Positions 34,600 through 43,030 of a stretch of 64,000 nt of DNA are shown piece after piece. The DNA is from Lentzea terrae (GTDB taxonomy: Bacteria; Actinomycetota; Actinomycetes; Mycobacteriales; Pseudonocardiaceae), in the NCBI RefSeq assembly GCF_003265345.1, contig NZ_QFWW01000034.1:67652-131651 (forward strand), written 5' to 3'. Made by a program: the position numbers and the translations under genes. Within the stretch, counting starts at the first letter, position 1; each line of letters starts with the position of its first letter. The notes beneath the pieces are model-generated. The model was not told where the DNA came from. It saw only the letters and a program-made list of their open reading frames with translations, and did not search any database.

Positions 34600-35898
34600 A
34601 TGGGAGCAACAGCGACACTGTCCACTTCGGACCTTGCCGTCGCACCGGGCGGGGACGTCACCTGCCAGGTGATGGTGCGCAACGCGGGCGAGCTGGTGGA
34701 CCAGTTCACGGTCGACGTCGTCGGCGATGCCGCGTCGTGGAGCCACGCCGAACCGGCCGTGGTCAACCTCAACCCCGGTGAGTCCGCGCCCGTGCTCATC
34801 CGGTTCGCCCCACCGCGCGACGCGGGCGTCTACGCGGGCCCGGTGCCGTTCGGCGTGCGGGTCATCTCGCGCGAGGACCCGCACGGCTCGGTCGTCGAAG
34901 AGGGCGTCGTCGTGGTCGGCGCGTTCACCGACGTGGCCGCGGAACTGGTGCCCGCCAAGGCGGAGGGCAGCAGGAAGGCCAAGTACGAGGTCGCCGTCGA
35001 CAACGTGGGCAACTCACCCGCGATGCTGCGGCTGCGGGCCGTCGACCCCGAGGACGAGCTGGACTTCCGGCTCGACCGCAGCGAGATCGCGCTGCCACCG
35101 GGCACCACCGCGTTCGTGCGGCTGCAGGCCAGGCCGCGCAAGACGTTCCTGCGCGGTGAGCCGAAGCGCTACCCGTTCCAGGTCGAGATCACGCCGGAGC
35201 AGGGCGAGCCGCTGGTCACCCAGGGCACCATGGTGCAGCGCCAGCTGCTGCCGAAGTGGTTGCTGCCGGCCCTGATCGCACTGCTGTTGCTCGCGGGAGC
35301 CTTGGTGGCGCTGTGGTTCTCGCTGCTGGCGCCGGCCGTGAAGTCCGCGGCCCGCGAGGCGATGCAGCAGGAGAGCAAGGAGATCAACGAGAAGGCCGAC
35401 CAGGCGGCCAGCGCGGCCGGAGCGGCCAAGGAGGAGTCGAAGCAGGCGGCGGCCAACGCCGGGCAGGCACTGGACGTGCTGGGCGTCAAGCCGGGCGACA
35501 CGAACGCGACGCCGACGCTGCAGCCCAAGCCGGCCGAGAAGGGCGAACCGGTGACGTTCCGGCTCGACCTCACCTCGCCGATCGTGACGAACACCGGTGC
35601 GTTCACCGAGGTGACGCTGACCCCGCTGGACGGCAAGAAGACGGTGCTGGTCAAGGACATCTTCTTCGAGAACTCGAAGGGCGACGCGGGCACGGCCCAG
35701 CTCGTCCGGGACACGGGCGGGACGCGCACCACGATCCGCGTGATCGGGCTCGGGAACTTCCGGGACCGCGACGAGCACTTCCAGGAACCGCTGCGGTTCC
35801 AGCCGGGCGAGAAGATCGTGTTCCGGGTGAGCTGCCAGAACCCGCAGCCGAAGGGCGCGTGCACGCCTTCCGTGGTGCTGAACGGGCGAGCGGAGTGA
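34600..35898 (+). CDS. Ig-like (COG1470-type) single-pass membrane protein at the end of the eCIS operon
   Basis: 432 residues: two Ig-like beta domains (FTVDVVGDAASWSHAEPAV; VAVDNVGNSPAMLRLRAVD) covering 1-205, a VQRQ motif at about 212, one strong membrane helix (about 220-248), a coiled-coil-like stretch (KEINEKADQAASAAGAAKEE, about 264-283) and a C-terminal beta domain with two Cys (about 320-432). There is no signal peptide, so the N-terminal Ig domains are probably cytoplasmic and the C-terminal part outside. An 85-base gap separates it from the VWA gene. A cytoplasmic domain that meets the particle is possible but unproven. Confidence 0.8.
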   Translation: MGATATLSTSDLAVAPGGDVTCQVMVRNAGELVDQFTVDVVGDAASWSHAEPAVVNLNPGESAPVLIRFAPPRDAGVYAGPVPFGVRVISREDPHGSVVEEGVVVVGAFTDVAAELVPAKAEGSRKAKYEVAVDNVGNSPAMLRLRAVDPEDELDFRLDRSEIALPPGTTAFVRLQARPRKTFLRGEPKRYPFQVEITPEQGEPLVTQGTMVQRQLLPKWLLPALIALLLLAGALVALWFSLLAPAVKSAAREAMQQESKEINEKADQAASAAGAAKEESKQAAANAGQALDVLGVKPGDTNATPTLQPKPAEKGEPVTFRLDLTSPIVTNTGAFTEVTLTPLDGKKTVLVKDIFFENSKGDAGTAQLVRDTGGTRTTIRVIGLGNFRDRDEHFQEPLRFQPGEKIVFRVSCQNPQPKGACTPSVVLNGRAE

Positions 35899-35909
35899 GA
35901 GGAGCTGGT

Positions 35910-35936
35910 GCGGCGGCCGTGCGGAACGGCCGCCGC
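35910..35936. terminator. Bidirectional terminator between eCIS operon and LuxR gene
   Basis: Perfect 11-bp GC-rich arms with a five-base loop (GCGGA) lie between the stops of two convergent genes. Confidence 0.8.
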
Positions 35937-35937
35937 G

Positions 35938-36564
35938 TCAGATCAGGCCCTCGCGCAACGCGAAAGCCACGGCGTGGGCGCGGTTGCGCAGCTGGAAGCG
36001 GTTGGTGATGTCGTGCAGGATCGACTTCACCGTCCGCTGCGAGTAGCAGAGCCGGTCCGCGATCTCCCTGGTCTCCAGGCCGTCGGCGATCATCCGCAGC
36101 ACCTCGGTCTCCCGGCTGGACATGCCGGCGAGGTTGAGCCCGTTGGGGCGCAGCACGTTGCGCTGCAGCTGGGACACCCGGCCGAGCAACCGGCCGAGCA
36201 GGTCCGCCGGCAGCGAGCCCTCCCCGGCGTGGGCCGCACGGATCAGCCGGACCAGCGTGTCCGGGGTGGCGTCGGCCCGGCGCAGCACCGCGGAGACGCC
36301 GCTGCCGACGATGTCGAGCAGCTCGGAGTCGGCCACGTCGCCGGCCACCAGCACGATGCCGGGATTCGGCTGGCACTGCAGCTTTCTCAGCAGTTGCAGG
36401 ACGTTCTCGTCGAGACGTTCGGCCACGACGAGGGCGACGCAGCTCTCCGCGGTCTCCGGCTCGACCAGCCGGATCTCGGGGCGGGAGCGCAGTGCGACCG
36501 TGACGCCCGCACGGGTGATCGAGTCGGTGGCGTGCAGGACAACGGTTACGGGTTCGGCGTTCAT
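35938..36564 (-). CDS. LuxR/NarL-type regulator with degenerate receiver domain
   Basis: 208 residues from the ATG at 36564 (AAGGGGAG upstream). The C-terminal LuxR helix-turn-helix is intact (SSRETEVLRMIADGLETREI, CYSQRTVKSILHDI). The N-terminal domain has receiver-like spacing, but the acidic pocket and phospho-acceptor are missing: the strand that should end in Asp reads VALVVAERL. It is therefore likely to act without phosphorylation, through ligand, partner or constitutive control. It is convergent with the eCIS operon and is a candidate regulator of it by location. Confidence 0.85.
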   Translation of the reverse strand: MNAEPVTVVLHATDSITRAGVTVALRSRPEIRLVEPETAESCVALVVAERLDENVLQLLRKLQCQPNPGIVLVAGDVADSELLDIVGSGVSAVLRRADATPDTLVRLIRAAHAGEGSLPADLLGRLLGRVSQLQRNVLRPNGLNLAGMSSRETEVLRMIADGLETREIADRLCYSQRTVKSILHDITNRFQLRNRAHAVAFALREGLI

Positions 36565-36602
36565 CAGCTCCCCTTCTGACTCAAGCACGATCAATCATCG
36601 GA

Positions 36603-36617
36603 CCGGGTGTGTCCCGG
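36603..36617. promoter_or_regulatory. Small inverted repeat between the two response-regulator genes
   Basis: CCGGG-TGTGT-CCCGG lies in the 66-base gap between the NarL-type gene (ending) and the degenerate LuxR gene (starting on the same strand). It could end the two-component transcript or be an operator; the short arms leave this open. Confidence 0.3.
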
Positions 36618-36630
36618 CCTACAGGGGCAG

Positions 36631-37260
36631 TTATCCCGAGTTGTCCCGGAACAGGTTTATCGCTTGGGCACGATCTGCGACCTGCAACTTGCGGAGGATG
36701 TTGGACACGTGGTTGCGCACGGTTTTGGTGCTCAGGAACAACTCCCGCGCGATCGCGGCGTTGCCCTTGCCCGCAGCCATCAGCCGCGCGACCTCGCGTT
36801 CGCGCCCGGTGAGCTCCGGGAGCGCGCTCGGCCGCGGTGCCGTGGCGAAGAAGTCGAGCAGCCGCGTGGCCACGGCAGGACTGAAGATCGCCTCACCCTC
36901 GCCGACCGCGCGCACAGCGTCCACAATCTGTTGGGGGCGGGAGGACTTCACCAAATACCCCCGGGCACCGGCTTTCATCGCGGCGAACACGGATTCGTCG
37001 TCCTCGAACATGGTCAGCACGAGCACGCGTGCGCCCGGCCGCGCGGCGACGATCCGGCGCGTCGCCTCGACCCCGCCGATGTCCGGCGGCATGTTGAGGT
37101 CCATCACGATGACGTCCGGCTGCAACTGCTGAGCCAGCTCCACGGCACCTGTGCCACCGGAAGCTTCGCCGACGACCTCGATGCCGTTGTCGGCCAGCGC
37201 CGCCATCACGCCGCGGCGGAAGAGCGGGTGGTCGTCCACGACCAGCGCGCGCAACGTCAT
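36631..37260 (-). CDS. NarL/FixJ-family response regulator
   Basis: 209 residues with a full receiver (acidic pair Asp9-Asp10, phospho-acceptor Asp54 in VMDLNMPP, Thr/Lys switch in LVLTMFED and GYLVKS) and a LuxR helix-turn-helix ([33 protein letters not shown]). It overlaps the kinase gene stop by four bases, so the two form a dedicated pair. Target genes are unknown; a palindrome upstream of the kinase gene is a plausible autoregulatory site. Confidence 0.93.
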   Translation of the reverse strand: MTLRALVVDDHPLFRRGVMAALADNGIEVVGEASGGTGAVELAQQLQPDVIVMDLNMPPDIGGVEATRRIVAARPGARVLVLTMFEDDESVFAAMKAGARGYLVKSSRPQQIVDAVRAVGEGEAIFSPAVATRLLDFFATAPRPSALPELTGREREVARLMAAGKGNAAIARELFLSTKTVRNHVSNILRKLQVADRAQAINLFRDNSG

Positions 37261-37895
37261 GAGAGAGGCAACGCGGCCGCGAGTCTGGTGCCACCGTCCG
37301 CACCGGGCTCGACGAGGCAGTTCCCGCCGAGGTCGCTGGCGCGCTGGCGCATCGACGCCAGGCCCACGCCCGTCGAGACTTCAGCCGCGCCGACGCCGTC
37401 GTCGACGACCTCGGCGTGCAGTTCCGTGTCGAACCACAGCCGTACCGAGCACGTCTGCGCGTCGGCGTGCGTCACGACGTTGGTGAGGGCCTCGCGGATG
37501 ATCCGGTATGCCGCCACGCTCACCGCGTCCGGCAGCGGCGGGATCTCGCCCTGCACCACGACGTCGATCGTGACCTGCATCCGGGACCGCAGCGCCGCCA
37601 CGAACTGCTCGACGGCTCCGATCAGGCCGAGCTTGGTGACCGCGGCCGGGCTCTCGTTCGCCACCAGCGCCTTGATGTCGCCGATCGCCGAGTGCATCTC
37701 GTCTTCGAGGAGCGCGAGCAACCGGGCCGCGCCGGCCGGGTCGGAGGTGAGCAGCTGCCGGGCCGACCGCAGCCCGAGGGCCACCGCGGCGAGTGATGGG
37801 CCAACACCGTCGTGGAGATCGCGCAGCACCGTGCGGCGTGCTTCTGCCGCACTCCTGGCGCATGACTCCGCTGGCACGATGAATTGGCGGCGCAT
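37257..37895 (-). CDS. Soluble NarX-type sensor histidine kinase
   Basis: 212 residues from the ATG at 37895. The DHp helix holds the phospho-acceptor His28 in [18 protein letters not shown] (HPK7 pattern), and the ATPase domain has [13 protein letters not shown] (N box), VVDDGVGA and [11 protein letters not shown]. There is no membrane or sensor domain: it is a bare catalytic kinase, so an input partner or cytosolic signal is needed. The TTG 18 bases upstream belongs to the GGGGAGGGGAGGG ribosome site and is not the start. Confidence 0.9.
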   Translation of the reverse strand: MRRQFIVPAESCARSAAEARRTVLRDLHDGVGPSLAAVALGLRSARQLLTSDPAGAARLLALLEDEMHSAIGDIKALVANESPAAVTKLGLIGAVEQFVAALRSRMQVTIDVVVQGEIPPLPDAVSVAAYRIIREALTNVVTHADAQTCSVRLWFDTELHAEVVDDGVGAAEVSTGVGLASMRQRASDLGGNCLVEPGADGGTRLAAALPLS

Positions 37896-37914
37896 GCTCC
37901 CTCCCCTCCCCAAA

Positions 37915-37929
37915 CTGAACGTCGTTCAG
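37915..37929. promoter_or_regulatory. Palindrome CTGAAC-GTC-GTTCAG upstream of the kinase gene
   Basis: Perfect 6-bp arms with a three-base centre lie just upstream of the kinase ribosome site, in the 239-base gap 37896-38134. The size suits a dimeric LuxR-type regulator. The rest of the gap shows no clear feature. Confidence 0.45.
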
Positions 37930-38134
37930 AGGTCCGTACCTGTTTCCTAAGTTCCCGATTGTGTGACCACAAGTCCCCTGATCGGCCCATTCGCCCTCGT
38001 AGCGGGAGTGGGTGACGGTTTCTCCGCACTTCGATGGAAGCGGCGGCGGGCTAGATACAGCCAGACGAAAAATCCAAATGGCCCGATGAGCGGTACGGAC
38101 GTATTTGTAGGCCGAACGGACGCTCTTGACGGGT

Positions 38135-38713
38135 ATGGGAGTCGAGGTCCACGACCCTCGCTGGCTCGCCGCCGTGCCGGGAGCCGAGCTCGTGGTCGGA
38201 CTGGGCGATGTGGGTGAATGCGCCGCGGCCGGGCACCGGGTGACCGTGCTGATCGACCTCGTGCCGGACACCGTGGCACGGGTGCGCGACCTGGCCGCCG
38301 CTGCGGTGGGGGAGGGCGCGCGGAAGGTCCGCGTGCGGCCGCACGGGGTCGATCGGGTCGATCTGGTCTACGTGGCCGTGGAGCTGAACCGGGTCGCCGA
38401 AGACGACGCCGTCGAGGTCCAGTTCGACGTCACGTCGGCCGCACTGCTGCGGGCCGACCCGGCGGCGTTCGTGCGGGTCGATCCGCTCGTGGTCAAGGCG
38501 GACGGGACGGTCGTGCCGATCTGCGCGGGACTGGAGCGGTACGCGTTGGGGACGCTGGGATCGCTGGACGAGCTCACGCGGGACTGGGATCCCGAGCCGG
38601 TCCGGGACCTGTGCCGGATCGCGCTGGGACGCGCGCTGGCCGACACCGGGCCGTTGGTCTCCTGGTACGAGCACCTCACCCGGACAGCAGCCGACCTGCG
38701 GGTCGGGTGTTGA
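38135..38713 (+). CDS. Protein of unknown function
   Basis: 192 residues from the ATG at 38135 (weak ribosome site; a TTG at 38126 is in frame). Alpha/beta composition (ELVVGLGDVGECAAAGHRVT, LVYVAVELNRVAEDDAVEVQ) with no signal or membrane segment. The C-terminal phrase VVKADGTVVPICAGLERY looks loosely like the cluster-ligand tail of radical SAM/SPASM-type proteins but there is no CxxxCxxC, so no assignment is made. Its last 38 bases overlap the convergent PHP gene. Confidence 0.5.
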   Translation: MGVEVHDPRWLAAVPGAELVVGLGDVGECAAAGHRVTVLIDLVPDTVARVRDLAAAAVGEGARKVRVRPHGVDRVDLVYVAVELNRVAEDDAVEVQFDVTSAALLRADPAAFVRVDPLVVKADGTVVPICAGLERYALGTLGSLDELTRDWDPEPVRDLCRIALGRALADTGPLVSWYEHLTRTAADLRVGC

Positions 38714-39662
38714 TCACGCGCTCCGGTGGCACACCGCACTCCTCCGCCCGCGCACAGCCGTAGTTCAGCCAGTCCAGCTGGCCGGGCGCGTGCGCGTCGC
38801 TGTCGATCGAGAACGTGCAGCCCGCGTCGACGGCGAGGCTGAGCAGCCTGCGCGGCGGGTCGAGGCGCTCGGGGCGTGAGTTGATCTCCACCGCGGTTCC
38901 GTGCTCGGCGCAGGCCTCGAAGACCCGCTCGGCGTCGAACTGCGACTCCGGCCGACCCTTGCCCACGACGAGGCGGCCCGTGCAGTGACCGAGGATGTCG
39001 ACGTGCGGGTTGGCGACTGCGTTGATCATCCGAGGCGTCATCTCCGCCTTCGGCATCTTCAGTTTCGAGTGGACGCTCGCGACCACGACGTCCAGCCGTG
39101 CCAACAGGTCGTCGTCCTGGTCGAGCGAGCCGTCGTCGAGGATGTCGACCTCGATGCCGGTCAGGATCAGGAACGGCGCCAGCTCGACGTTCAGCTCGGC
39201 GACGACCTCCAGCTGCTTCTCCAGCCGGTCGCGGGAGAGTCCATTCGCGACGGTCAGGCGCGGCGAGTGGTCGGTCAGCACCATGAACTCGTGGCCGAGA
39301 TCCCGGGCTGCCTCGGCCATCTCCTTGATCGGGCTGCCGCCGTCGGACCAGTCGGAGTGGACGTGGCAGTCGCCTTTCAGCAGCGCGCGCAGTTCTTCGC
39401 CACCGCTGAGGTCGACGTGCCGGAGCTTCGCGAGATAGGAGGGTTCGCGGTTCGCGAGCGCGTCGAGCACGACACCGGCCGTCGCCTTGCCGACGCCTTT
39501 CAGGTCGGTGAGCGTGCCGAGCTTCGCGCGCTTCTCGACCTCGGCGGGATCGAGATCGGCGAGCACCGCTGCCGCGTTGCGAAAGGCCTGGACGCGGTAG
39601 GTCGGCTCGCCCGCTCGTTCGAGGTGGAAGGCCACCTGCTTCAACGCCTTGACCGGATCCAT
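38676..39662 (-). CDS. PHP-domain phosphoesterase with helix-hairpin-helix region (PolX-like C-terminal part)
   Basis: 328 residues from the ATG at 39662 (GGAAGAGG upstream). The N-terminal 90 residues hold a PolX-type helix-hairpin-helix segment (TLTDLKGVGKATAGVVLDAL). A PHP metallophosphoesterase domain follows with metal motifs CHVHSDWSDG, LTDHSPR, GIEVDIL, ASVHSK, GHCTGR, EINSRPERLD and DSDAHAP. The nucleotidyl-transferase palm of full PolX is absent. It probably acts on DNA ends or a phospho-metabolite. Confidence 0.88.
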   Translation of the reverse strand: MDPVKALKQVAFHLERAGEPTYRVQAFRNAAAVLADLDPAEVEKRAKLGTLTDLKGVGKATAGVVLDALANREPSYLAKLRHVDLSGGEELRALLKGDCHVHSDWSDGGSPIKEMAEAARDLGHEFMVLTDHSPRLTVANGLSRDRLEKQLEVVAELNVELAPFLILTGIEVDILDDGSLDQDDDLLARLDVVVASVHSKLKMPKAEMTPRMINAVANPHVDILGHCTGRLVVGKGRPESQFDAERVFEACAEHGTAVEINSRPERLDPPRRLLSLAVDAGCTFSIDSDAHAPGQLDWLNYGCARAEECGVPPERVINTRPAGRLLSG

Positions 39663-39768
39663 ACCTCTTCCTACCTCATCCACTCCCGATCCGCGGGCCG
39701 TACGGGGTTCCCCAGCAGATAAGCGACGCCCGTTGTCTGCTCGGGGTGCGCCGAATAATTTCGCCGGC

Positions 39769-40536
39769 ATGTCGAGCAACCCGTTTTCGCTGATCGGACA
39801 CGTCGCGCTGGTCACCGGCGGCACTCGCGGCATCGGTCTGGAGTCGGTGCGCGCGCTGGCCCGCGCGGGGGCGAGCGTGGCGGTGGTCGCGCGCAGCACC
39901 GAGACCACCAAGGAGGTCGCCGCGACCCTGGAACGCGAGTTCGAGGTCGAGGCACTGCCCGTCGTCGCCGACATCGGCCACGACGACGAGATCCCCGGCG
40001 TCGTGCAGTCCGTGGTCGACCGGTTCGGCCGCATCGACGTGCTGGTCAACAACGCAGGTGCCGCGCCGCCGTTCGGTCCGTTGATCGACGTCTCCGCCAA
40101 GGCGTTCGACAAGATCATGGCCGTCAACGTCCGTGCGCCGCTCTCGCTCACGAAGGCTGCGGTGGCCGCGGGGCTCGGCGCCGGTGGCGGGTCGGTCATC
40201 AACATCGTGTCGGCAGCGGGACTCAAAGCCGAGCCGTACCTGGGTCTTTACTCCGCAGCCAAAGCCGCGATGATCAGTGCCACCCGGACGTTGGCCCGTG
40301 AGCTCGGTCCGGCCGGTATCAGAGTGAACGCGGTGGCGCCCGGCGTGATCCGGACCGATTTTTCGGCGGCGATCGTGGCCGACGAGGACTTGCACGCCTC
40401 GGTCGTCGCGAAGACCGCGCTGGGACGGGTGGGTGAGGCGTCCGAGGTCGCCGGTGCCGTGGCGTATCTGGCTTCTTCCGCGGCCGCGTACACGACCGGT
40501 TCGATCATCGTGGTCGACGGCGGGACGGTGGCGTGA
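39769..40536 (+). CDS. SDR-family oxidoreductase
   Basis: 255-residue classical short-chain dehydrogenase: cofactor motif TGGTRGIG (16-23), NNAG, catalytic Ser in NIVSAAG, YSAAK active-site pair, and the C-terminal GSIIVVDGG. An Arg after the first beta strand (VVARST) suggests NADP(H). Substrate unknown. It is divergent from the PHP gene (106-base gap) and coupled to the DUF3237 gene (TGATG). Confidence 0.9.
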   Translation: MSSNPFSLIGHVALVTGGTRGIGLESVRALARAGASVAVVARSTETTKEVAATLEREFEVEALPVVADIGHDDEIPGVVQSVVDRFGRIDVLVNNAGAAPPFGPLIDVSAKAFDKIMAVNVRAPLSLTKAAVAAGLGAGGGSVINIVSAAGLKAEPYLGLYSAAKAAMISATRTLARELGPAGIRVNAVAPGVIRTDFSAAIVADEDLHASVVAKTALGRVGEASEVAGAVAYLASSAAAYTTGSIIVVDGGTVA

Positions 40537-40949
40537 TGGAGCTCGTGCCTTTGGGAACGATGACCGCCCGGATGCGAAAGCCTTACAAACTCCCGAAAAC
40601 GCCCGTCGGCGACCGGTTGATCTACGAGGTCGAGTCCGGAACGTTCGAGGGCGAGCGGTTGTCCGGCGTCATGCACGGCACGTCCACCGCCGACTGGCTG
40701 ACCATCGGCCCGGACGGCACCGCGACCCTGGACGTCCGTTCCGTCCTGCGGACTCACGACGACGCCTACGTCTATCTGCACTACTCGGGACGGGTTGACG
40801 TCTCGAATGGCTTCGGTGCGCCGTTGTACGCGGCTCCGCTCTTCGAGACCGGCGACGACCGCTACCGCTGGTTGAACCGCGTCCAGGCCGTCGCGAAGGG
40901 CGTGCTCGACGGCCTGGTCCTGACCTACGAGGTGTGCGAGGTGAGGTGA
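40536..40949 (+). CDS. DUF3237 family protein
   Basis: 137 residues forming one DUF3237 beta-barrel domain (GTFEGERLSGVMHGTSTADW, LDVRSVLRTHDDAYVYL, APLFETGDDRYRWLNRVQAV). The family has no established activity, though members often sit beside dehydrogenases. Translational overlap with the SDR gene suggests a joint pathway. Confidence 0.85.
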   Translation: MELVPLGTMTARMRKPYKLPKTPVGDRLIYEVESGTFEGERLSGVMHGTSTADWLTIGPDGTATLDVRSVLRTHDDAYVYLHYSGRVDVSNGFGAPLYAAPLFETGDDRYRWLNRVQAVAKGVLDGLVLTYEVCEVR

Positions 40950-41032
40950 AATTCACCCGACCTTCGGGGGTGTCGATCGGGTCGGCGACTGCGGAAGCGT
41001 CAGCCGCTGACCAACGATCGGAGGGGTACGCG

Positions 41033-42604
41033 GTGAGGAAGCGTTGGGGCGCGGCGGCTTTGGTCGCCCCGCTGTTCATGTCCCTGGTGGGAACGGCCCA
41101 GGCAGTGCCGGGGCCGCTGGACGAGTACTACAACCAGACCGTCGCGTGGGCGGAGTGCCCGGCGGGCTGGGTGAACCCGTCGACGGGCATCGAGTGCGCC
41201 ACGGTCATCGTGCCGATGGACTACGCCAACCCGGAGAACGGCAACCTGGAAATCGCGCTGTCACGCCGGAAAGCGGCGGATCCGGCCCGCCGCAGAGGCG
41301 TGCTGATGACCAACCCCGGCGGTCCCGGTGGGTCCGGTTTGGGCGCGGTGCACTGGTTCAACGCGCAGACGGACGTGCTGAAGATCTACGACGTCATCGG
41401 CATGGACCCGCGCGGTGTCGGCCGCTCGACGCAGCTCCGGTGCATCGCCACGCCCACGGACGACGAGTTCCCGACCCGTCCGACCAACAACCAGCTGCAG
41501 AACTGGACCGACTACGCCCGCTCGGTCGAAGGAAACTGCGCGCGCGGCGGCGGCGAGATGCGCCGCTTCGTCACCACGATGAACACCGCACGGGACATGG
41601 ACGTCATCCGCGGTGCCATGGGAGAGAAGAAGATCTCCTACGTCGGCTACTCCTACGGCACCCAGCTCGGCTCCGTTTTCGGCTCCATGTTCCCGAAGTC
41701 GCTCGACCGCAACGTCCTGGACTCGGCGCTCGACCCGTTGAAGACGTGGCACGAGCAGGACACCGACGTGGTGGACGCGATCACCGACAACCTGAAGAAG
41801 TGGACCGAGTGGACGGCCGCCCGCAACGGCACCTACAAGCTGGGCGCGACGCCGGCCGCTGTGCGCGGTGAGCTCGACGCGATCGCGGAGAAGCTGAAGG
41901 CCGGCCCGTTCGGCGGCTACGCGGATGTCTCGTCGTTCGACTACGCCGTCGGTGCCACCCGCTACCGCCGCTCCTGGGCCGCGTTCGCCCGGCACATCGC
42001 CTCGATCAAGGCCGGTGCTTCGGACGCTTCCGAGGCCTCCGCGATCGTCTCCGCGTTGCGCCGCGGCGACATCGAGCCCACCTCGTCCGGCGTGTACCAG
42101 GCCGTGACGTGCGAGTGGAACTGGTCCACGGACGTGAACACCTACTACAACGACATGAAGCGTTGGCGCGACACCAACCCGTACGGCGGCACCGTCGACT
42201 ACATGGCTCCGACCAACTGCTCGTTCCGCTCGTTCGAACGCCCGGAGCCGATCCCGGCGATCACCCGGCAGTACCCGGCCGGCATCGTCATCAACTCCGA
42301 CGGCGACACCCAGACGCCGCTGGCGAACGGCCGGGTCATGGCCGAGCACCTCAACGTGCCGCTGATCAACGTGTCCAACGACGGCCAGCACGGCCACTAC
42401 GCCTTGCGCCGCAACGCCTGTGTGGACGCGCTGGTCAACAAGTACCTGGTGTCGGGCATCCTGCCGGCGTCGCGGGTCACCTGTGCGGGCACGGACATCG
42501 CGGAGAACGTGCCGCCGGGCGAGGCCGTCACGATGGGCGTGCAGTCCGCGCGGCCGTTGAGCGACGTCCTCAGCGAGATCGCGGCGGAAACCAAGCCGTA
42601 CTGA
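41033..42604 (+). CDS. Secreted alpha/beta-hydrolase peptidase, tripeptidyl-aminopeptidase (TAP) type
   Basis: 523 residues from the GTG at 41033 (GGAGGGG upstream): Sec signal RKRWGAAALVAPLFMSLVGT, oxyanion-type NPGGPGGSG (about 103-111), catalytic Ser207 in GYSYG, then the TAP-like C-terminal domain with Asp in NSDGDTQTPL and His in GQHGHYA. This is the SlpD/TAP S33 family, which releases N-terminal peptides or hydrolyses esters outside the cell. Four or more Cys (ECP, IECA, LRC, NCA) are compatible with disulfides in an exported protein. Confidence 0.92.
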   Translation: MRKRWGAAALVAPLFMSLVGTAQAVPGPLDEYYNQTVAWAECPAGWVNPSTGIECATVIVPMDYANPENGNLEIALSRRKAADPARRRGVLMTNPGGPGGSGLGAVHWFNAQTDVLKIYDVIGMDPRGVGRSTQLRCIATPTDDEFPTRPTNNQLQNWTDYARSVEGNCARGGGEMRRFVTTMNTARDMDVIRGAMGEKKISYVGYSYGTQLGSVFGSMFPKSLDRNVLDSALDPLKTWHEQDTDVVDAITDNLKKWTEWTAARNGTYKLGATPAAVRGELDAIAEKLKAGPFGGYADVSSFDYAVGATRYRRSWAAFARHIASIKAGASDASEASAIVSALRRGDIEPTSSGVYQAVTCEWNWSTDVNTYYNDMKRWRDTNPYGGTVDYMAPTNCSFRSFERPEPIPAITRQYPAGIVINSDGDTQTPLANGRVMAEHLNVPLINVSNDGQHGHYALRRNACVDALVNKYLVSGILPASRVTCAGTDIAENVPPGEAVTMGVQSARPLSDVLSEIAAETKPY

Positions 42605-42610
42605 CGGTGG

Positions 42611-42642
42611 GCGAGGGAGCTCCCGTGCGGGGGCTCCCTCGC
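42611..42642. terminator. Bidirectional terminator between peptidase and DoxX genes
   Basis: GCGAGGGAGC and GCTCCCTCGC form a perfect 10-bp stem around a 12-base interior that can pair further. It fills the 40-base gap between convergent genes. Confidence 0.8.
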
Positions 42643-42644
42643 TC

Positions 42645-43016
42645 TCAGATCGCGTACGGCCCGAACCGGCCCCACGCGACGAACGCCGCGGCGATCAGCA
42701 GGACCACGTTGACCACAATGCCCTGCATTTCCTTGCGGCGCCCGTGCACGACCACGGCCGCCAGCATGATCACCACGAGGCCGACGGCGGCCAGCGGGGT
42801 GAGCACGGGGGCGATGCCGGTCGCGGCGGGCAGGACGAGACCCAGCCCGGCGGCCAGCTCGCTCACGCCGATGAGGCGGACGACGGGCATGGAGAAGTCG
42901 TCGACCCACGGCATTTGCTTGAGGAGTTTCTCGCGCGGCTGCGTCGACTTCGTGATGCCTGCCATCAGGAACAGCGCGGCCAGCAAACCTTGCACGATCC
43001 ACAGAGCAATGTTCAC
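42645..43016 (-). CDS. DoxX-family membrane protein
   Basis: 123 residues with four membrane helices and the DoxX pattern (ALFLMAGITKSTQPREKLLK; VSELAAGLGLVLP). DoxX proteins are linked to redox or sulfur stress systems. The GTG at 43016 follows AAAGG. It lies 14 bases behind the atypical SDR gene and is probably co-transcribed under the TetR regulator at 43798. Confidence 0.85.
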   Translation of the reverse strand: MNIALWIVQGLLAALFLMAGITKSTQPREKLLKQMPWVDDFSMPVVRLIGVSELAAGLGLVLPAATGIAPVLTPLAAVGLVVIMLAAVVVHGRRKEMQGIVVNVVLLIAAAFVAWGRFGPYAI

Positions 43017-43030
43017 TTCGAGGTGCCTTT

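Noticed and set aside
37896-37913. TTG start for the histidine kinase
   Set aside because: The codons are the purine-rich ribosome site of the ATG at 37895.
38126-38136. SigB/SigF-type -10 GGGTAT before the 38135 gene
   Set aside because: No GTTT-like -35 at 14-16 bases upstream.
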